From: Agrobacterium sp. a22-2
GTDB lineage: Bacteria > Pseudomonadota > Alphaproteobacteria > Rhizobiales > Rhizobiaceae
DNA length: 64,000 bases
NCBI RefSeq assembly: GCF_012276985.1
Contig: NZ_JAAXMM010000002.1
Span: 372,001 to 436,000, forward strand
Direction: 5' to 3'
The notes under the pieces were generated by a model. The model ran no database searches and was not told the DNA's origin. It saw only the letters and a program-made list of their open reading frames with translations. A program made the position numbers and the translations under genes. Below, in pieces: positions 34,543 to 43,764 of this stretch (its first letter is position 1; each line of letters opens with the position of its first letter).

Positions 34543-36000
34543 TCAAACCCCACTCGCCGGAATACCCGATCGCTCCACCTTGCGCGGCGAGACCAGGTCC
34601 TTCCAGGTCGACAGCGCCTTGTTGACGGCCGGATAAGGCTCGCGCTTGACGAACTGGCCGTGGCCTTCCTGCGTCTTCACCGTGCTTTCCTCGATCACCA
34701 CTTTGCCGCGGGTCAGCGTGAAGCGCGGCAGGCCGGTCACTTCCTTGCCTTCAAAGACGTTGTAGTCGATCGCCGATTGCTGGGTCTTGGCGGAGATGGT
34801 CTTGGAGCGTTTTGGATCCCAGACCACCAGGTCGGCGTCGCTGCCGACCAGCACGGCGCCTTTCTTCGGATAGACGTTGAGGATCTTGGCGATATTGGTC
34901 GAGGTGACGGCGACGAATTCGTTCATCGTCAACCGGCCGGTCGCCACCCCATAGGTCCACAGCATCGGCAGGCGGTCTTCAAGGCCGCCGGTGCCGTTGG
35001 GGATCTTGGTGAAGTCGCCGACGCCAAAACGTTTCTGGTCGGTGGTGAAGGCGCAGTGGTCGGTGGCGACGACTGACAGCGAGCCCGCCTGCAGGCCGGC
35101 CCAGAGACTGTCCTGATGCGTCTTGTTGCGGAAGGGGGGCGACATGACGCGGCGGGCGGCGTGGTCCCAGTCCTTGTTGAAATATTCGCTCTCGTCGAGC
35201 GTCAGATGCTGGATCAGCGGCTCGCCATAGACGCGCATGCCCTTCTGCCGGGCGCGGCGGATCGCTTCGTGGCTCTGTTCGCAGGAGGTGTGCACCACAT
35301 AGAGCGGCACGCCGGCCATATCCGCCAGCATGATGGCGCGGTTGGTGGCTTCGCCCTCGACTTCCGCCGGCCGCGAATAGGCATGCGCCTCGGGGCCATT
35401 GTTGCCCTCGGCCAAAAGCTTGGCTGACATGGCAGCCACTACGTCGCCGTTTTCGGCATGCACCAGCGGCAGCGCGCCGAGTTCGGCACAACGCGAGAAA
35501 GAGGCGAACATCTCGTCGTCGTTCACCATCAGGGCGCCTTTGTAGGCCATGAAATGCTTGAAGGTGTTGATGCCCTTGTCCTGAACGACGGTCTTCATCT
35601 CGTCGAAGACTTGGTTGTTCCAGCCGGTGATCGCCATGTGGAAGGAATAGTCGGCATTGGCGCGGCTAGTCTTGTTGTGCCACATCTGCAGGGCGTCGAG
35701 CAGCGACTGGTCGGGCGCCGGCAGACAGAAGTCGACCACCATGGTGGTGCCGCCTGCCAGGCCCGCGCGTGTGCCGCTCTCGAAATCGTCGGCTGAGTAG
35801 GTGCCCATGAAGGGCATTTCCAGATGCACATGCGGATCGATGCCGCCCGGCATGACATAGCAGCCGGTGGCATCGAGGGTCTCATTGCCGGAAAGGTTCT
35901 GCCCGATCTCGACAATCACGCCGCCGTCGATCTTCACATCGGCCTTGTAGGTGAGGTCGGCGGTGACGATCGTGCCGCCCTTGATGACTGTGCTGGACAT
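34543..36000 (-). CDS. hydA: Dihydropyrimidinase / D-hydantoinase
   Basis: A 485-residue amidohydrolase that opens dihydrouracil or dihydrothymine to N-carbamoyl-beta-amino acids. Metal-site residues are visible: H57 and H59 (GGIDPHVHLE), the carboxylated Lys in NTFKHFMAYKG (about K148), H181 (LVHAENGD), H237 (VVHTSC) and the Asp in VATDHCAF. Length fits the family. It is the second step of the reductive pathway after PreTA, and is followed in the pathway by the amidohydrolase encoded upstream. A LysE gene lies 18 bp upstream on the same strand. Confidence 0.93.
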   Translation of the reverse strand: MSSTVIKGGTIVTADLTYKADVKIDGGVIVEIGQNLSGNETLDATGCYVMPGGIDPHVHLEMPFMGTYSADDFESGTRAGLAGGTTMVVDFCLPAPDQSLLDALQMWHNKTSRANADYSFHMAITGWNNQVFDEMKTVVQDKGINTFKHFMAYKGALMVNDDEMFASFSRCAELGALPLVHAENGDVVAAMSAKLLAEGNNGPEAHAYSRPAEVEGEATNRAIMLADMAGVPLYVVHTSCEQSHEAIRRARQKGMRVYGEPLIQHLTLDESEYFNKDWDHAARRVMSPPFRNKTHQDSLWAGLQAGSLSVVATDHCAFTTDQKRFGVGDFTKIPNGTGGLEDRLPMLWTYGVATGRLTMNEFVAVTSTNIAKILNVYPKKGAVLVGSDADLVVWDPKRSKTISAKTQQSAIDYNVFEGKEVTGLPRFTLTRGKVVIEESTVKTQEGHGQFVKREPYPAVNKALSTWKDLVSPRKVERSGIPASGV

Positions 36001-36018
36001 TGTAGATCTCCGATTGTT

Positions 36019-36651
36019 TCAGGCGCGCATCGTTGCGAGTTTCAGGCCAAACCCAATGAACACGGCGCCGGTCACGGCCTTGATCCAACGCTCGAACTTG
36101 CCGCTGCGGGCATATTTGGCAACATGGGAAAAAACCATGACCATGGCCGAAAACCACACCAGGTTGATCATGGAGTGCAGGAAAACCAGGAAAAAGATGT
36201 TGCCGGCCGTGGCTTGACCGAGCGGCACGAATTGCGGAAAGGCGGCTATATAGAACATCGAGACCTTGGGATTGAGTGCATTGGTGACGAAGCCTTCGAA
36301 GTAGGCGGCAACCAGCGTCCGACGACGTCTGGCCGGAGCGATGTCATGCACCGGCATGGTGCCGCGCCACGCTTCGCGCAGGGCCTTTACCCCGACCCAG
36401 CACAGATAGGCGGCGCCGATCATTTTCACAGCGAGGAAAAGTTCGGCGGAACGCATCAGAATGACCGACAGGCCGAAGAGCACGAAGGTGCCGTGCATAT
36501 AGAAGGCACTGACGAAACCGGCGATATTGGCAAAGCCCGCGAGCTTGCCGGACGTCGGCACTGTCCTGGCGATCAGGACGCCGTTCGGACCGGGCGAGAT
36601 CACCAGCAGCGTCGTGACCGCGACAAACGTCATGATGGTTGCAATATCCAT
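36019..36651 (-). CDS. LysE/RhtB-family amino acid exporter
   Basis: A 210-residue membrane protein with about six helices. It has the LysE/RhtB opening FVAVTTLLVISPGPNGVLIAR and AAYLCWVGVKALREAWRG. The family exports amino acids and derivatives. Between two pyrimidine-degrading enzymes it might export beta-alanine or beta-aminoisobutyrate, the end products; this is inference. The ATG at 36651 gives the standard family length; a longer frame upstream overlaps hydC and is not needed. Confidence 0.87.
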   Translation of the reverse strand: MDIATIMTFVAVTTLLVISPGPNGVLIARTVPTSGKLAGFANIAGFVSAFYMHGTFVLFGLSVILMRSAELFLAVKMIGAAYLCWVGVKALREAWRGTMPVHDIAPARRRRTLVAAYFEGFVTNALNPKVSMFYIAAFPQFVPLGQATAGNIFFLVFLHSMINLVWFSAMVMVFSHVAKYARSGKFERWIKAVTGAVFIGFGLKLATMRA

Positions 36652-36695
36652 GGATGCGTCCCTTTGTTGATCGATAGATAGACCTGCGGTGAAAG

Positions 36696-37949
36696 CTACC
36701 CCACAATCTCCGCCGTCTCCAGCACTGCATGCAGCAGTACATCGGCGCCGGCGGTGGCCCAGTCCTTGGATATTTCCTCGGCCTCGTTGTGGGACAGGCC
36801 GCCGACGCAGGGGCACATGATCATGGTGGCGGGGGCGACTCGTGCCGCCCAGCAGGCATCGTGGCCGGCGCCGGAAATGATGTTCATGTGGCTGTAGCCG
36901 AGCCGTTCGGCCGCGTTGCGCACGCTCTCCACCAGCTTCGGATCGAAGGTGATCGGATCGAAATGGCCGACGGCCTCGACCGAGCAGCCGACGCCAAGCG
37001 CCTCGCAGATCGCGGCGGCCTCAGTCTCGATCTTCGCCCGCATGCGGTCCAGTTTTTCCTGGTTCGGGGTGCGAATGTCGACGGTGAAGACCACCTTGCC
37101 GGGTAGCACGTTGCGGGAGTTGGGCGAGAAGAACACCTGGCCGACGCCGCCGACGGCGCCCGGCTGCTCGCTGATCGCCACCGTCTGCACCATTTCCATG
37201 ATGCGGCTCATGGCAAGGCCGGCATTGACGCGCAGGTTCATCGGCGTCGAGCCGGTATGGGCCTCGCGGCCAACAAGCGTGAATTCCAGCCACCACAAGC
37301 CCTGACAGTGCGTCACCACCCCGATCTGCCTGTCTTCCGCCTCGAGGATCGGGCCCTGTTCGATATGATATTCGAAATAGGCGTGCATCTTGCGCGCGCC
37401 CACCTCTTCCTCGCCGCGCCAGCCGATGCGTTTCAGCTCGTCGCCATAGGTCTTGCCGTCCGGATCCTTGCGGGAATAGGCGTACTCGAGGCTGTGCACG
37501 CCGGCGAAGACGCCGGACGCCAGCATGGCCGGGGCAAAGCGGGCGCCTTCCTCGTTGGCCCAATTGGTAACGACGATGGGGTGTTTGGTCTTCACGCCCA
37601 GATCGTTCATCGAGCGCACGACTTCCAGCGCCGCCAGCACGCCGAGCACGCCATCATATTTGCCGCCGGTCGGCTGGGTGTCGAGATGGGAGCCGACATA
37701 GACGGGCAGGGCGTCCGGGTCGGTGCCGGGGCGGGTCGCGAACATCGTGCCCATCTGGTCGAGACCCATGGTCAGCCCAGCATCCTCGCACCAGGTCTGA
37801 AACAGCGAGCGACCGGCCGCGTCCTCGTCGGTCAGGGTCTGGCGATTGTTGCCGCCGGCAATGCCGGGGCCGATCTTCGCCATGTCCATGAGTGAATCCC
37901 ACAGGCGATCGCCGTTCACGCGCATGTTCTCGCCGGGTGCTGCCGTCAT
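36696..37949 (-). CDS. hydC: N-carbamoyl-beta-alanine / allantoate amidohydrolase family enzyme
   Basis: A 417-residue M20-type metal hydrolase. Key motifs are YVGSHLDTQPTGGKYDGVLGVLAALE (metal His and Asp), NEEGARFAPAMLASGVFAG (metal Glu pair), EYHIEQGPILE and ISGAGHDACWAARV (metal His). The family takes the carbamoyl group from N-carbamoyl-beta-amino acids, giving beta-alanine, CO2 and ammonia. Beside dihydropyrimidinase this is the third step of the reductive pyrimidine pathway (beta-ureidopropionase function). The first gene of its operon, with a RutR-like operator 143 bp upstream. Confidence 0.9.
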   Translation of the reverse strand: MTAAPGENMRVNGDRLWDSLMDMAKIGPGIAGGNNRQTLTDEDAAGRSLFQTWCEDAGLTMGLDQMGTMFATRPGTDPDALPVYVGSHLDTQPTGGKYDGVLGVLAALEVVRSMNDLGVKTKHPIVVTNWANEEGARFAPAMLASGVFAGVHSLEYAYSRKDPDGKTYGDELKRIGWRGEEEVGARKMHAYFEYHIEQGPILEAEDRQIGVVTHCQGLWWLEFTLVGREAHTGSTPMNLRVNAGLAMSRIMEMVQTVAISEQPGAVGGVGQVFFSPNSRNVLPGKVVFTVDIRTPNQEKLDRMRAKIETEAAAICEALGVGCSVEAVGHFDPITFDPKLVESVRNAAERLGYSHMNIISGAGHDACWAARVAPATMIMCPCVGGLSHNEAEEISKDWATAGADVLLHAVLETAEIVG

Positions 37950-38253
37950 GTCAAAAAGTCCTCGCCTGTTTTGCCTTAGGGATCATGCAAGCGGCATGCC
38001 CCAATCTGTTCCCTGGTCGCCGGCAGCCATTTTTTAGCTTTTTCCGGGTTGTCATATCGACGGTTGCCTTTGCGCGACAACTGGCCGATATTTGACCGAT
38101 TGGTAAACATTACAACTTCCGGCGCGGCACTCAAGACGGAAAAGACGAAAAATACCGACAAAATAGCGGGCACAATGCCTGAAAAATAAGCTGTAGTCCA
38201 AACTGCGGCGCATTGGGCGGAACCTATTGAAATTCGAGGACAAAGACAGCGTC
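37950..38253. promoter_or_regulatory. Divergent promoter region of hydC and the tetR gene
   Basis: This 304-bp gap carries the divergent promoters of the pyrimidine operon and of its likely regulator. It contains a RutR-like operator at 38092-38107 and no gene. The sequence around it is more A/T-rich than the flanking coding DNA. Confidence 0.7.
38092..38107. promoter_or_regulatory. RutR-like operator
   Basis: TTGACCGATTGGTAAA matches the E. coli RutR consensus TTGACCANNTGGTCAA at 12 of 14 defined positions. It sits between hydC and a RutR-like tetR gene, where the pyrimidine-responsive repressor should bind. A related site is upstream of preT (46576-46591). Confidence 0.7.
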
Positions 38254-38907
38254 ATGGCCATCCCGAGAGCAGCGAGAACCCAGCGCCGGACCCGTATCCA
38301 GGAGGAGAAGGAAGAGCAGATCCTCGAGGCCGCACTCGACGTGTTTTCGCTGAGGGGTTTTCGCGGCTCGACCATCGACCAGATCGCCGAGGTGGCGGGC
38401 ATGTCGAAGCCCAACCTGCTCTATTATTTCCGCACCAAGGAGGCCATGCACCGGGCGCTGATCGACCGGGTTCTGGAAGGCTGGCTCGAGCCGCTGCGGG
38501 CCTTCGACGCGGATGGCGATCCGGAGGCCGAGCTGCGCGCCTATATTCGCCGCAAGCTCGAGATGGCACGGGATTTTCCGCGCGAGAGCCGGCTGTTTGC
38601 CAACGAGATCCTGCAGGGCGCGCCGCATATCATCGACATGCTGCAGGGGCCGCTGAAAGACCTGGTCGATGAAAAGGTCGAGGTCATCCGCAGCTGGATG
38701 GCGGCCGGCAAGGTGGTCGACTGCGATCCCTATCACCTGATCTTCTCGATCTGGTCGACCACGCAGCATTATGCCGATTTCGACGTGCAGGTGACGGCGG
38801 TGCTGGGCGAGGGGCAGCGCTCGGAAAACCGCTTCGAGGATGCGGCACGGTTTCTCGAAGACCTGTTCGTGCGCGGGCTGATCGCCGCGAAGGTGTCGGA
38901 TCTCTGA
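38254..38907 (+). CDS. rutR: TetR-family regulator, RutR-like
   Basis: A 217-residue regulator. The N-terminal HTH reads ILEAALDVFSLRGFRGSTIDQIAEVAGMSKPNLLYYFRTKE, cited here only in part: STIDQIAEVAGMSKPNLLYY. The C-terminal half (LFANEILQGAPHIIDML, YHLIFSIWSTTQHYADFDVQ) closely recalls RutR, which binds uracil/thymine and is released from DNA. The neighbouring pyrimidine genes and a RutR-like operator support this. ATG 38254 gives the normal length; a TTG at 38227 would add nine residues. Confidence 0.85.
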   Translation: MAIPRAARTQRRTRIQEEKEEQILEAALDVFSLRGFRGSTIDQIAEVAGMSKPNLLYYFRTKEAMHRALIDRVLEGWLEPLRAFDADGDPEAELRAYIRRKLEMARDFPRESRLFANEILQGAPHIIDMLQGPLKDLVDEKVEVIRSWMAAGKVVDCDPYHLIFSIWSTTQHYADFDVQVTAVLGEGQRSENRFEDAARFLEDLFVRGLIAAKVSDL

Positions 38908-38916
38908 GTTCCTAGG

Positions 38917-38959
38917 CATCCGGGTGCCCGTCGGTGTGGCAGTGGTTTGCACCCGGATG
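38917..38959. terminator. Stem-loop between convergent tetR and SDR genes
   Basis: A perfect 11-bp inverted repeat (CATCCGGGTGC 38917-38927 with GCACCCGGATG 38949-38959) around a 21-base loop. No T run follows, so it is a candidate bidirectional terminator of the factor-independent-like or mRNA-stabilising kind. Confidence 0.55.
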
Positions 38960-38981
38960 TTATCGGTTATCGGTAGGTATA

Positions 38982-39737
38982 TTAGATGCTCTGACCGCCG
39001 GAGACTTCGATGCGCTGGCCGGTAATCCAGCGATTGTCATCGGACAGAAGGCTTGCAATCATCGGGCCGATATCGTCTGGCAGACCGACGCGGCCGAGTG
39101 CCGTCATTCCGGCGAAGAACGTGTTGAAGTCCGGCGTGTCCCGCACCGCTCCGCCGAAAAAGTCGGTTTCAATGGCGCCGGGTGCCACGGTATTCACCGT
39201 TATGCCGCGGGCGCCGAGTTCCTTGGCCAAATAGATGCTGAGCACTTCGATGGCGCCTTTGACGGCGGCATAGGCACCCCAGCCGGCCGCGGAAATGCGT
39301 GTCAGTCCCGACGACAGATTGATGATGCGGCCGCCGTCCTCAATGAGCGGCAGCAAGGCCTGGGTCAGAAAGAACACGCCCTTGAAGTGGACGTTGACCA
39401 GCGCGTCGAACTGCGCCTCCGTGGTTTCTGCGATCAGTGCCATCTCGCCATGACCTGCATTGTTGACGAGATGATCGAATGTGTCGCGCTGCCAGGTGTC
39501 GCGCAGTGCAGCCTGCAATTGCTCGATGAAGGCCGCGAAGCCGGCCACGTTGCCGGTGTCGACTTTCAGCGCAACGGCCCGGCGGCCCATTGCTTCGATC
39601 TCGGCGACGACGGCCTGCGCATCCTGCTCGCGGCGCTGATAGGTGATGATGACGTCATTGCCTTTTCGGGCGATGTTCAGTGCGGTGTTGCGGCCCAGTC
39701 CGCGGCTGGCCCCGGTGATGATGGCGATCTTGCTCAT
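38982..39737 (-). CDS. Short-chain dehydrogenase/reductase
   Basis: A 251-residue classical SDR. The NAD(P) loop is TGASRGLGRNTA, NNAGHG is the structural motif, LSSGL gives the catalytic Ser, and the YAAVKGA segment carries Tyr-x3-Lys. The end DDNRWITGQRIEVSGGQSI is typical. The substrate is unknown. The ATG at 39737 follows GGAG. It is divergent from an AraC gene that probably controls it. Confidence 0.9.
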   Translation of the reverse strand: MSKIAIITGASRGLGRNTALNIARKGNDVIITYQRREQDAQAVVAEIEAMGRRAVALKVDTGNVAGFAAFIEQLQAALRDTWQRDTFDHLVNNAGHGEMALIAETTEAQFDALVNVHFKGVFFLTQALLPLIEDGGRIINLSSGLTRISAAGWGAYAAVKGAIEVLSIYLAKELGARGITVNTVAPGAIETDFFGGAVRDTPDFNTFFAGMTALGRVGLPDDIGPMIASLLSDDNRWITGQRIEVSGGQSI

Positions 39738-39871
39738 GTCGAAATCTCCTGATTTTGGATGACCATCAGTAGTCGACCAAGCCCGGAGACGTCGTTGCCG
39801 AAACCGTGACGATCTTTGCCTATTCCTCCAAGGCGGTTCCAAGACGGCCGGAGATCGGCTAGTGTTTTGCA

Positions 39872-40762
39872 ATGACCAATCCGCTGCTCAATGCCGTTTT
39901 GCGCTATTGCCAGGCCCGTGCCGAATCGGAGGGCCTTGGCCAGACGCCTATCGCGGGCCTGTCCATCGTCCGGTCGTTTGCGCCGAGTGGTCTGGAATGT
40001 GCCATCAGCCGGCCGCTTGTTTGTCTTGTTCTTCAGGGCAACAAGCATGTGACGATGGGTGCGCAGAACTTTGCGTTCGGCGCCGGCGATTCCCTGCTGA
40101 TTACGGCGGATGTTCCGACGGTCAGTCAGATTACCAAGGCCAGTCGGGACGAACCCTACCTGTCCTTTGTGCTGGAACTGGATACGGCGGTGGTTGCCGA
40201 ACTGTCGCTGCAGATGAAGGATGCGCCGGTTGCCGGGCCGCCTGTTCGGGTGGAGCCCACGGATTCCCAGGTGGCTGATGCGGCGTTGCGGCTGATGAAC
40301 CTGCTGGATCGCCCGGCGTCGCTTCCCGTGCTTCTGGCGTCCCTGGTCAGGGAACTTCATTACTGGCTTCTGGTCGGGCGGCATGGGGCGGAGATCCGGC
40401 GTCTCGGTTGGCCGGATGGTCATTCGCACCGCGTCGGACGCGCCATCGCCAAACTGCGGGCCGAATACGCACGGCCTCTGCGGGTCGAGCAATTGGCCTC
40501 TCTGGCCGGCATGAGCCCGTCGTCCTTCCACCAGCATTTTCGCAGCGAGACCTCTCTGTCGCCGCTGCAGTTCCAGAAGCAGCTTCGCCTGATCGAGGCC
40601 AGACGCATCATGATGTCGGAGGGGAGGACGGCTAGCAGCGCCGCTTTTGCGGTGGGTTACGAGAGCGTGCCGCAGTTCAACCGGGAATATCGCAGAATGT
40701 TCGGGCTGCCTCCGGCGCGCGACGCCGAAACGGTACGGGGCTCTGCGCAGCCGGCCGCCTGA
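39872..40762 (+). CDS. AraC-family regulator (AraC_N cupin type)
   Basis: A 296-residue regulator. The N-terminal AraC_N-type sensor half contains FAPSGLECAISRPLVCLVLQG and GDSLLITADVPTVSQI. The C-terminal double HTH contains LRVEQLASLAGMSPSSFHQH and FAVGYESVPQFNREYRRMFG. It is divergent from the SDR gene (134-bp gap), a common arrangement for such YqhC-like activators and their reductase targets. Confidence 0.9.
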   Translation: MTNPLLNAVLRYCQARAESEGLGQTPIAGLSIVRSFAPSGLECAISRPLVCLVLQGNKHVTMGAQNFAFGAGDSLLITADVPTVSQITKASRDEPYLSFVLELDTAVVAELSLQMKDAPVAGPPVRVEPTDSQVADAALRLMNLLDRPASLPVLLASLVRELHYWLLVGRHGAEIRRLGWPDGHSHRVGRAIAKLRAEYARPLRVEQLASLAGMSPSSFHQHFRSETSLSPLQFQKQLRLIEARRIMMSEGRTASSAAFAVGYESVPQFNREYRRMFGLPPARDAETVRGSAQPAA

Positions 40763-40838
40763 TCGGCTACCCAAGCCTGTCAGATGCGCCGTGCATGGAC
40801 AATCGCAAACGCAGATGGCGAAGTGTTGGCTCCCGCGG

Positions 40839-43556
40839 TCACGCCCCGGCGACGGATCTTGATGTCATGCTCCGAGCCCCCTTGCCCAGCGACAGCCAGG
40901 CGCGATCCTTGGCGAAGGTGATGAAGGCCTCGGCGCTCATCGGTCGGGCCAGGGCAAAGCCCTGCAGCGTATGGCAGCCGAGATCGCGCAGGATGTCGGC
41001 ATGTTCCATGGTCTCGACGCCTTCCGCGACGATCTCGATGCCGAGCGAGCGGCCGATATCGACGATCGAACTGATCAGCCGGCGCTGGGCCTCCGAGGTG
41101 AGGATCGGCATGGTCAGCTGGCGGTCGATCTTCAGGCGGCTGGGCGAGAGCTTCAAGAGGCTGAGGATCGAGGCATAGCCGGTGCCGAAATCGTCGATCT
41201 CGATTTCGATGCCGCAGCTCTTGATGCGCTCGATGGCGGCAGCGACCGCCTCGCCCTTGTCGTCGAAGGAGATCGATTCCAGCAATTCGAAGGAGAGGGA
41301 ACCGGGAACGATCTGCATCTCCTGCAGGCGGTTCATCAGGGTTTCGTCGAACAGGCGCTGGGCGGAGATATTCACCGACACACGCGGAATATTGAGGTCG
41401 TGCGCTTTCCAGCGTGCTGATTGCAGAAGCGCCTGTTCCAGGATTGCCGCGTCGATCTGCGAGACGACATTGAGGTTTTCGGCGACCTTCAGGAAGGCGT
41501 CCGGGGCCAGCAGGCCTTGCTCGGGATGTCGCCAGCGGGCCAGGGCCTCGACGCCGGAGATTTCCAGCGTCCGGGCGTCGAACTGCGGCTGGAAGAAGGC
41601 CACGAAGCCGTCCTGGTCGAGCGAACGCAGGATGGCGTCCGCGGTGCGCTTGGTGTTGATGGTCATCGACTTCAGGGTGTCGGTATAGTGCTCGACGCGG
41701 TTGCGGCCGTGACGCTTGGCTTCATAGAGCGCGATATCGGCGTTGATCAGCAACTGCTCCGCGGCAAAGTCGGCGCTCTGGCGCGTGGCGATGCCGACGC
41801 TCGCTGCAACCCGGCATTCGTGGCCGACATAGCTGATCGGCACGTTGATGGCGTCGATCAGCCGGCGGGCGAATTCGCTCGCTTGCTGTTCCGACTCTAT
41901 TCCCCGACAGACCACGACAAACTCGTCGCCGCCGATGCGGGCGGCAAAATCGCTGCTGCGGATATGGTCGCGCAATTGCTGGGCGGCATGGCGCAGGATC
42001 TGGTCGCCGGCGCCGTGCCCCAGGGTATCGTTGATATCCTTGAAGCGGTCGAGATCGATATGCAGCAGGGTCAGCGGGCTTTCGTCTGCCGGCTGCCGGT
42101 CGATATCCAGCAGATACTGGTCGAGGTAGCGGCGGTTTGGCAGGTGCGTCAGGGCATCGTGCAGCGAATTGTGCTCCATGTGCCGACGGGCCTGCTCCAG
42201 GGCCTCGTTCTGGATCTCCGCCTGCAACTTGGCGGCTCGCAGCTCTTCCTGAAGCTTGATGTCGGAGGTAACGTTCCAGTTGACGCCGACGATCTTCTTG
42301 CGGAAGCGCGCATCGCGATACATGGTTCCGTAAGCCCGGATATGGCGGATCTCGCCACCACCGCAAACGATACGGAATTCGGTCGAGTAGTCCCGGCCCG
42401 ATTTGATGGCGTTTGCAAAGACCCGTTCCGCTTCCTCCAGGTCGTCGGGATGGAGGGCGGACTTCCAGTCCTCGTAACCGCAGCTCTCGCGTGCCTGGTC
42501 AACACCGTAGAGCAGCTTCATGCGGGCATCCCATTCCAGGTGGCCGCTGCCGATATCGAGCTCCCAGACACCGATCTTCGAGGCTTCCAATGCGATCTGG
42601 AAGCGGTGCGACAGGGCGCGCAGTTCCTCTTCGCGCTGGCGCAAGACGGCGATGTTGCGCTGGCGTTCGCGCAGCAAGCGCGCTACCCAGAGTACCGGCG
42701 CCATAATCATCACGGCGACCAGCAGCATCAGAAAGCGGAAGGCCCAGATATCGGGCGGAAGAACGTCCCATCCGCCTTTCGGCACGGCTGACAGGTTCCA
42801 TTTTTCTCGGCCGAAGTTCACCTCCATGCGTACCGGATCGGAGAATATGGTGTCCGGATCGCCGAAGAAGGTGGTGCTGGGGCCGTCCGGGTCCTGTCTG
42901 GAGGCAATGGCGATGTCAAGAAAAGGATTGTCGGCCAGAAGGCCGCTGTCCCGGTACAGCTTGTCGAGGTCGATCACCGCCGACAGGATACCCCAGAACG
43001 TCCGTCCGCCGAGGATGGTTTCGTTGACGATGGGATAGCGTACGATCAGGCCGCGGCCGCCCTGGACCAGATCTACCGGCCCGGTGACCACATAGCGGCC
43101 GGTTTCCTGGACCTGCAGGGCCGCGTCGCGCTGAGCGGGATTGGTGCGATAGTCGAGGCCGATGGTCTGCTTGTTGGCCTGGTAGGGATAGACGAATTTG
43201 ATGACGAGCTTGGGGGCCGCGGCAATATTGCGCAACTGAGACGGAGCTTCGAAGATACGGCTGGACAGGGCGGAAAACCGGTCCTGGGTAATGTCCGGCT
43301 CGGTATCGAGCGTTGCGACAAATCCTTGCAGAAGCTGGATGTTGGCGTTGATATTGCCTTCAAGTTTGGCGCGCACAACACCCAGGCTTTCAGTGACCTG
43401 CGACCGCATGGCTTCAAGGTGGACCCTGCGTTTCTGGATGTCGGCATAGCCGATCGACATAGCAACGGCCAGAATGACGATCAGTGCCGGCGCGTAGTAT
43501 TGCAACGCTGTGCCGAGCGCTCTCCATGGAAATCGTTTTTTCTCATGCGCGATCAT
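40839..43556 (-). CDS. CHASE-like sensor / PAS / GGDEF / EAL c-di-GMP protein
   Basis: A 905-residue membrane protein. Helix at ~18-38, a periplasmic CHASE-like domain (~45-270), a second helix (~278-298), a PAS/PAC unit (~325-440), then GGDEF (~470-635) and EAL (~645-890). GGDEF has an intact ARIGGDEF and an RSSD inhibitory site exactly 5 residues before it. EAL keeps VEALARWRHP, VNISAQRL, LESISFDD, IDDFGTGYAS, LKIDR, VAEGVET and QGFALARP, so phosphodiesterase activity is likely. It may make, degrade or sense c-di-GMP in answer to an external ligand. It has no operon partner. Confidence 0.92.
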   Translation of the reverse strand: MIAHEKKRFPWRALGTALQYYAPALIVILAVAMSIGYADIQKRRVHLEAMRSQVTESLGVVRAKLEGNINANIQLLQGFVATLDTEPDITQDRFSALSSRIFEAPSQLRNIAAAPKLVIKFVYPYQANKQTIGLDYRTNPAQRDAALQVQETGRYVVTGPVDLVQGGRGLIVRYPIVNETILGGRTFWGILSAVIDLDKLYRDSGLLADNPFLDIAIASRQDPDGPSTTFFGDPDTIFSDPVRMEVNFGREKWNLSAVPKGGWDVLPPDIWAFRFLMLLVAVMIMAPVLWVARLLRERQRNIAVLRQREEELRALSHRFQIALEASKIGVWELDIGSGHLEWDARMKLLYGVDQARESCGYEDWKSALHPDDLEEAERVFANAIKSGRDYSTEFRIVCGGGEIRHIRAYGTMYRDARFRKKIVGVNWNVTSDIKLQEELRAAKLQAEIQNEALEQARRHMEHNSLHDALTHLPNRRYLDQYLLDIDRQPADESPLTLLHIDLDRFKDINDTLGHGAGDQILRHAAQQLRDHIRSSDFAARIGGDEFVVVCRGIESEQQASEFARRLIDAINVPISYVGHECRVAASVGIATRQSADFAAEQLLINADIALYEAKRHGRNRVEHYTDTLKSMTINTKRTADAILRSLDQDGFVAFFQPQFDARTLEISGVEALARWRHPEQGLLAPDAFLKVAENLNVVSQIDAAILEQALLQSARWKAHDLNIPRVSVNISAQRLFDETLMNRLQEMQIVPGSLSFELLESISFDDKGEAVAAAIERIKSCGIEIEIDDFGTGYASILSLLKLSPSRLKIDRQLTMPILTSEAQRRLISSIVDIGRSLGIEIVAEGVETMEHADILRDLGCHTLQGFALARPMSAEAFITFAKDRAWLSLGKGARSMTSRSVAGA

Positions 43557-43716
43557 TCAGGAATGGTCCCTCGTCAAGGCTCGAGGGTGTGCACATCCGT
43601 CAAACCCCATTACCCCTCGTCATCGATGCACGAAACCCTTGAAGAATTTCTGAAGACAACCGGTAAATCCTGGCCCGGAGGCGCCTTGCGGTGCGGGGCG
43701 CCATCCCTGAAACGAC

Positions 43717-43738
43717 AAAGCCCCCGGAAGGGGGCCTT
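43717..43738 (-). terminator. Terminator after preA
   Basis: A stem of about nine base pairs, one of them G-U (AAAGCCCCC 43717-43725 with GGGGGCCTT 43730-43738), with a GGAA loop, lies 26 bp past the preA stop. The minus-strand tail is short of T (GTCGTTTC). Confidence 0.75.
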
Positions 43739-43764
43739 GCGCGTTGCATGTGCCGGCGGGCGGT

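Noticed and set aside
43594..43620. A short string (TCCGTCAAACCCCA) near 43597 also found at the hydA 3' end (34540)
   Set aside because: Only about 14 bases are shared, with diverging flanks; too short to show a duplication or a rearrangement.
43626..43760. Possible small gene starting MHETLEEFL between the GGDEF-EAL gene and preA
   Set aside because: The frame quickly runs through the preA terminator and becomes Arg/Gly-rich; no ribosome site supports it.
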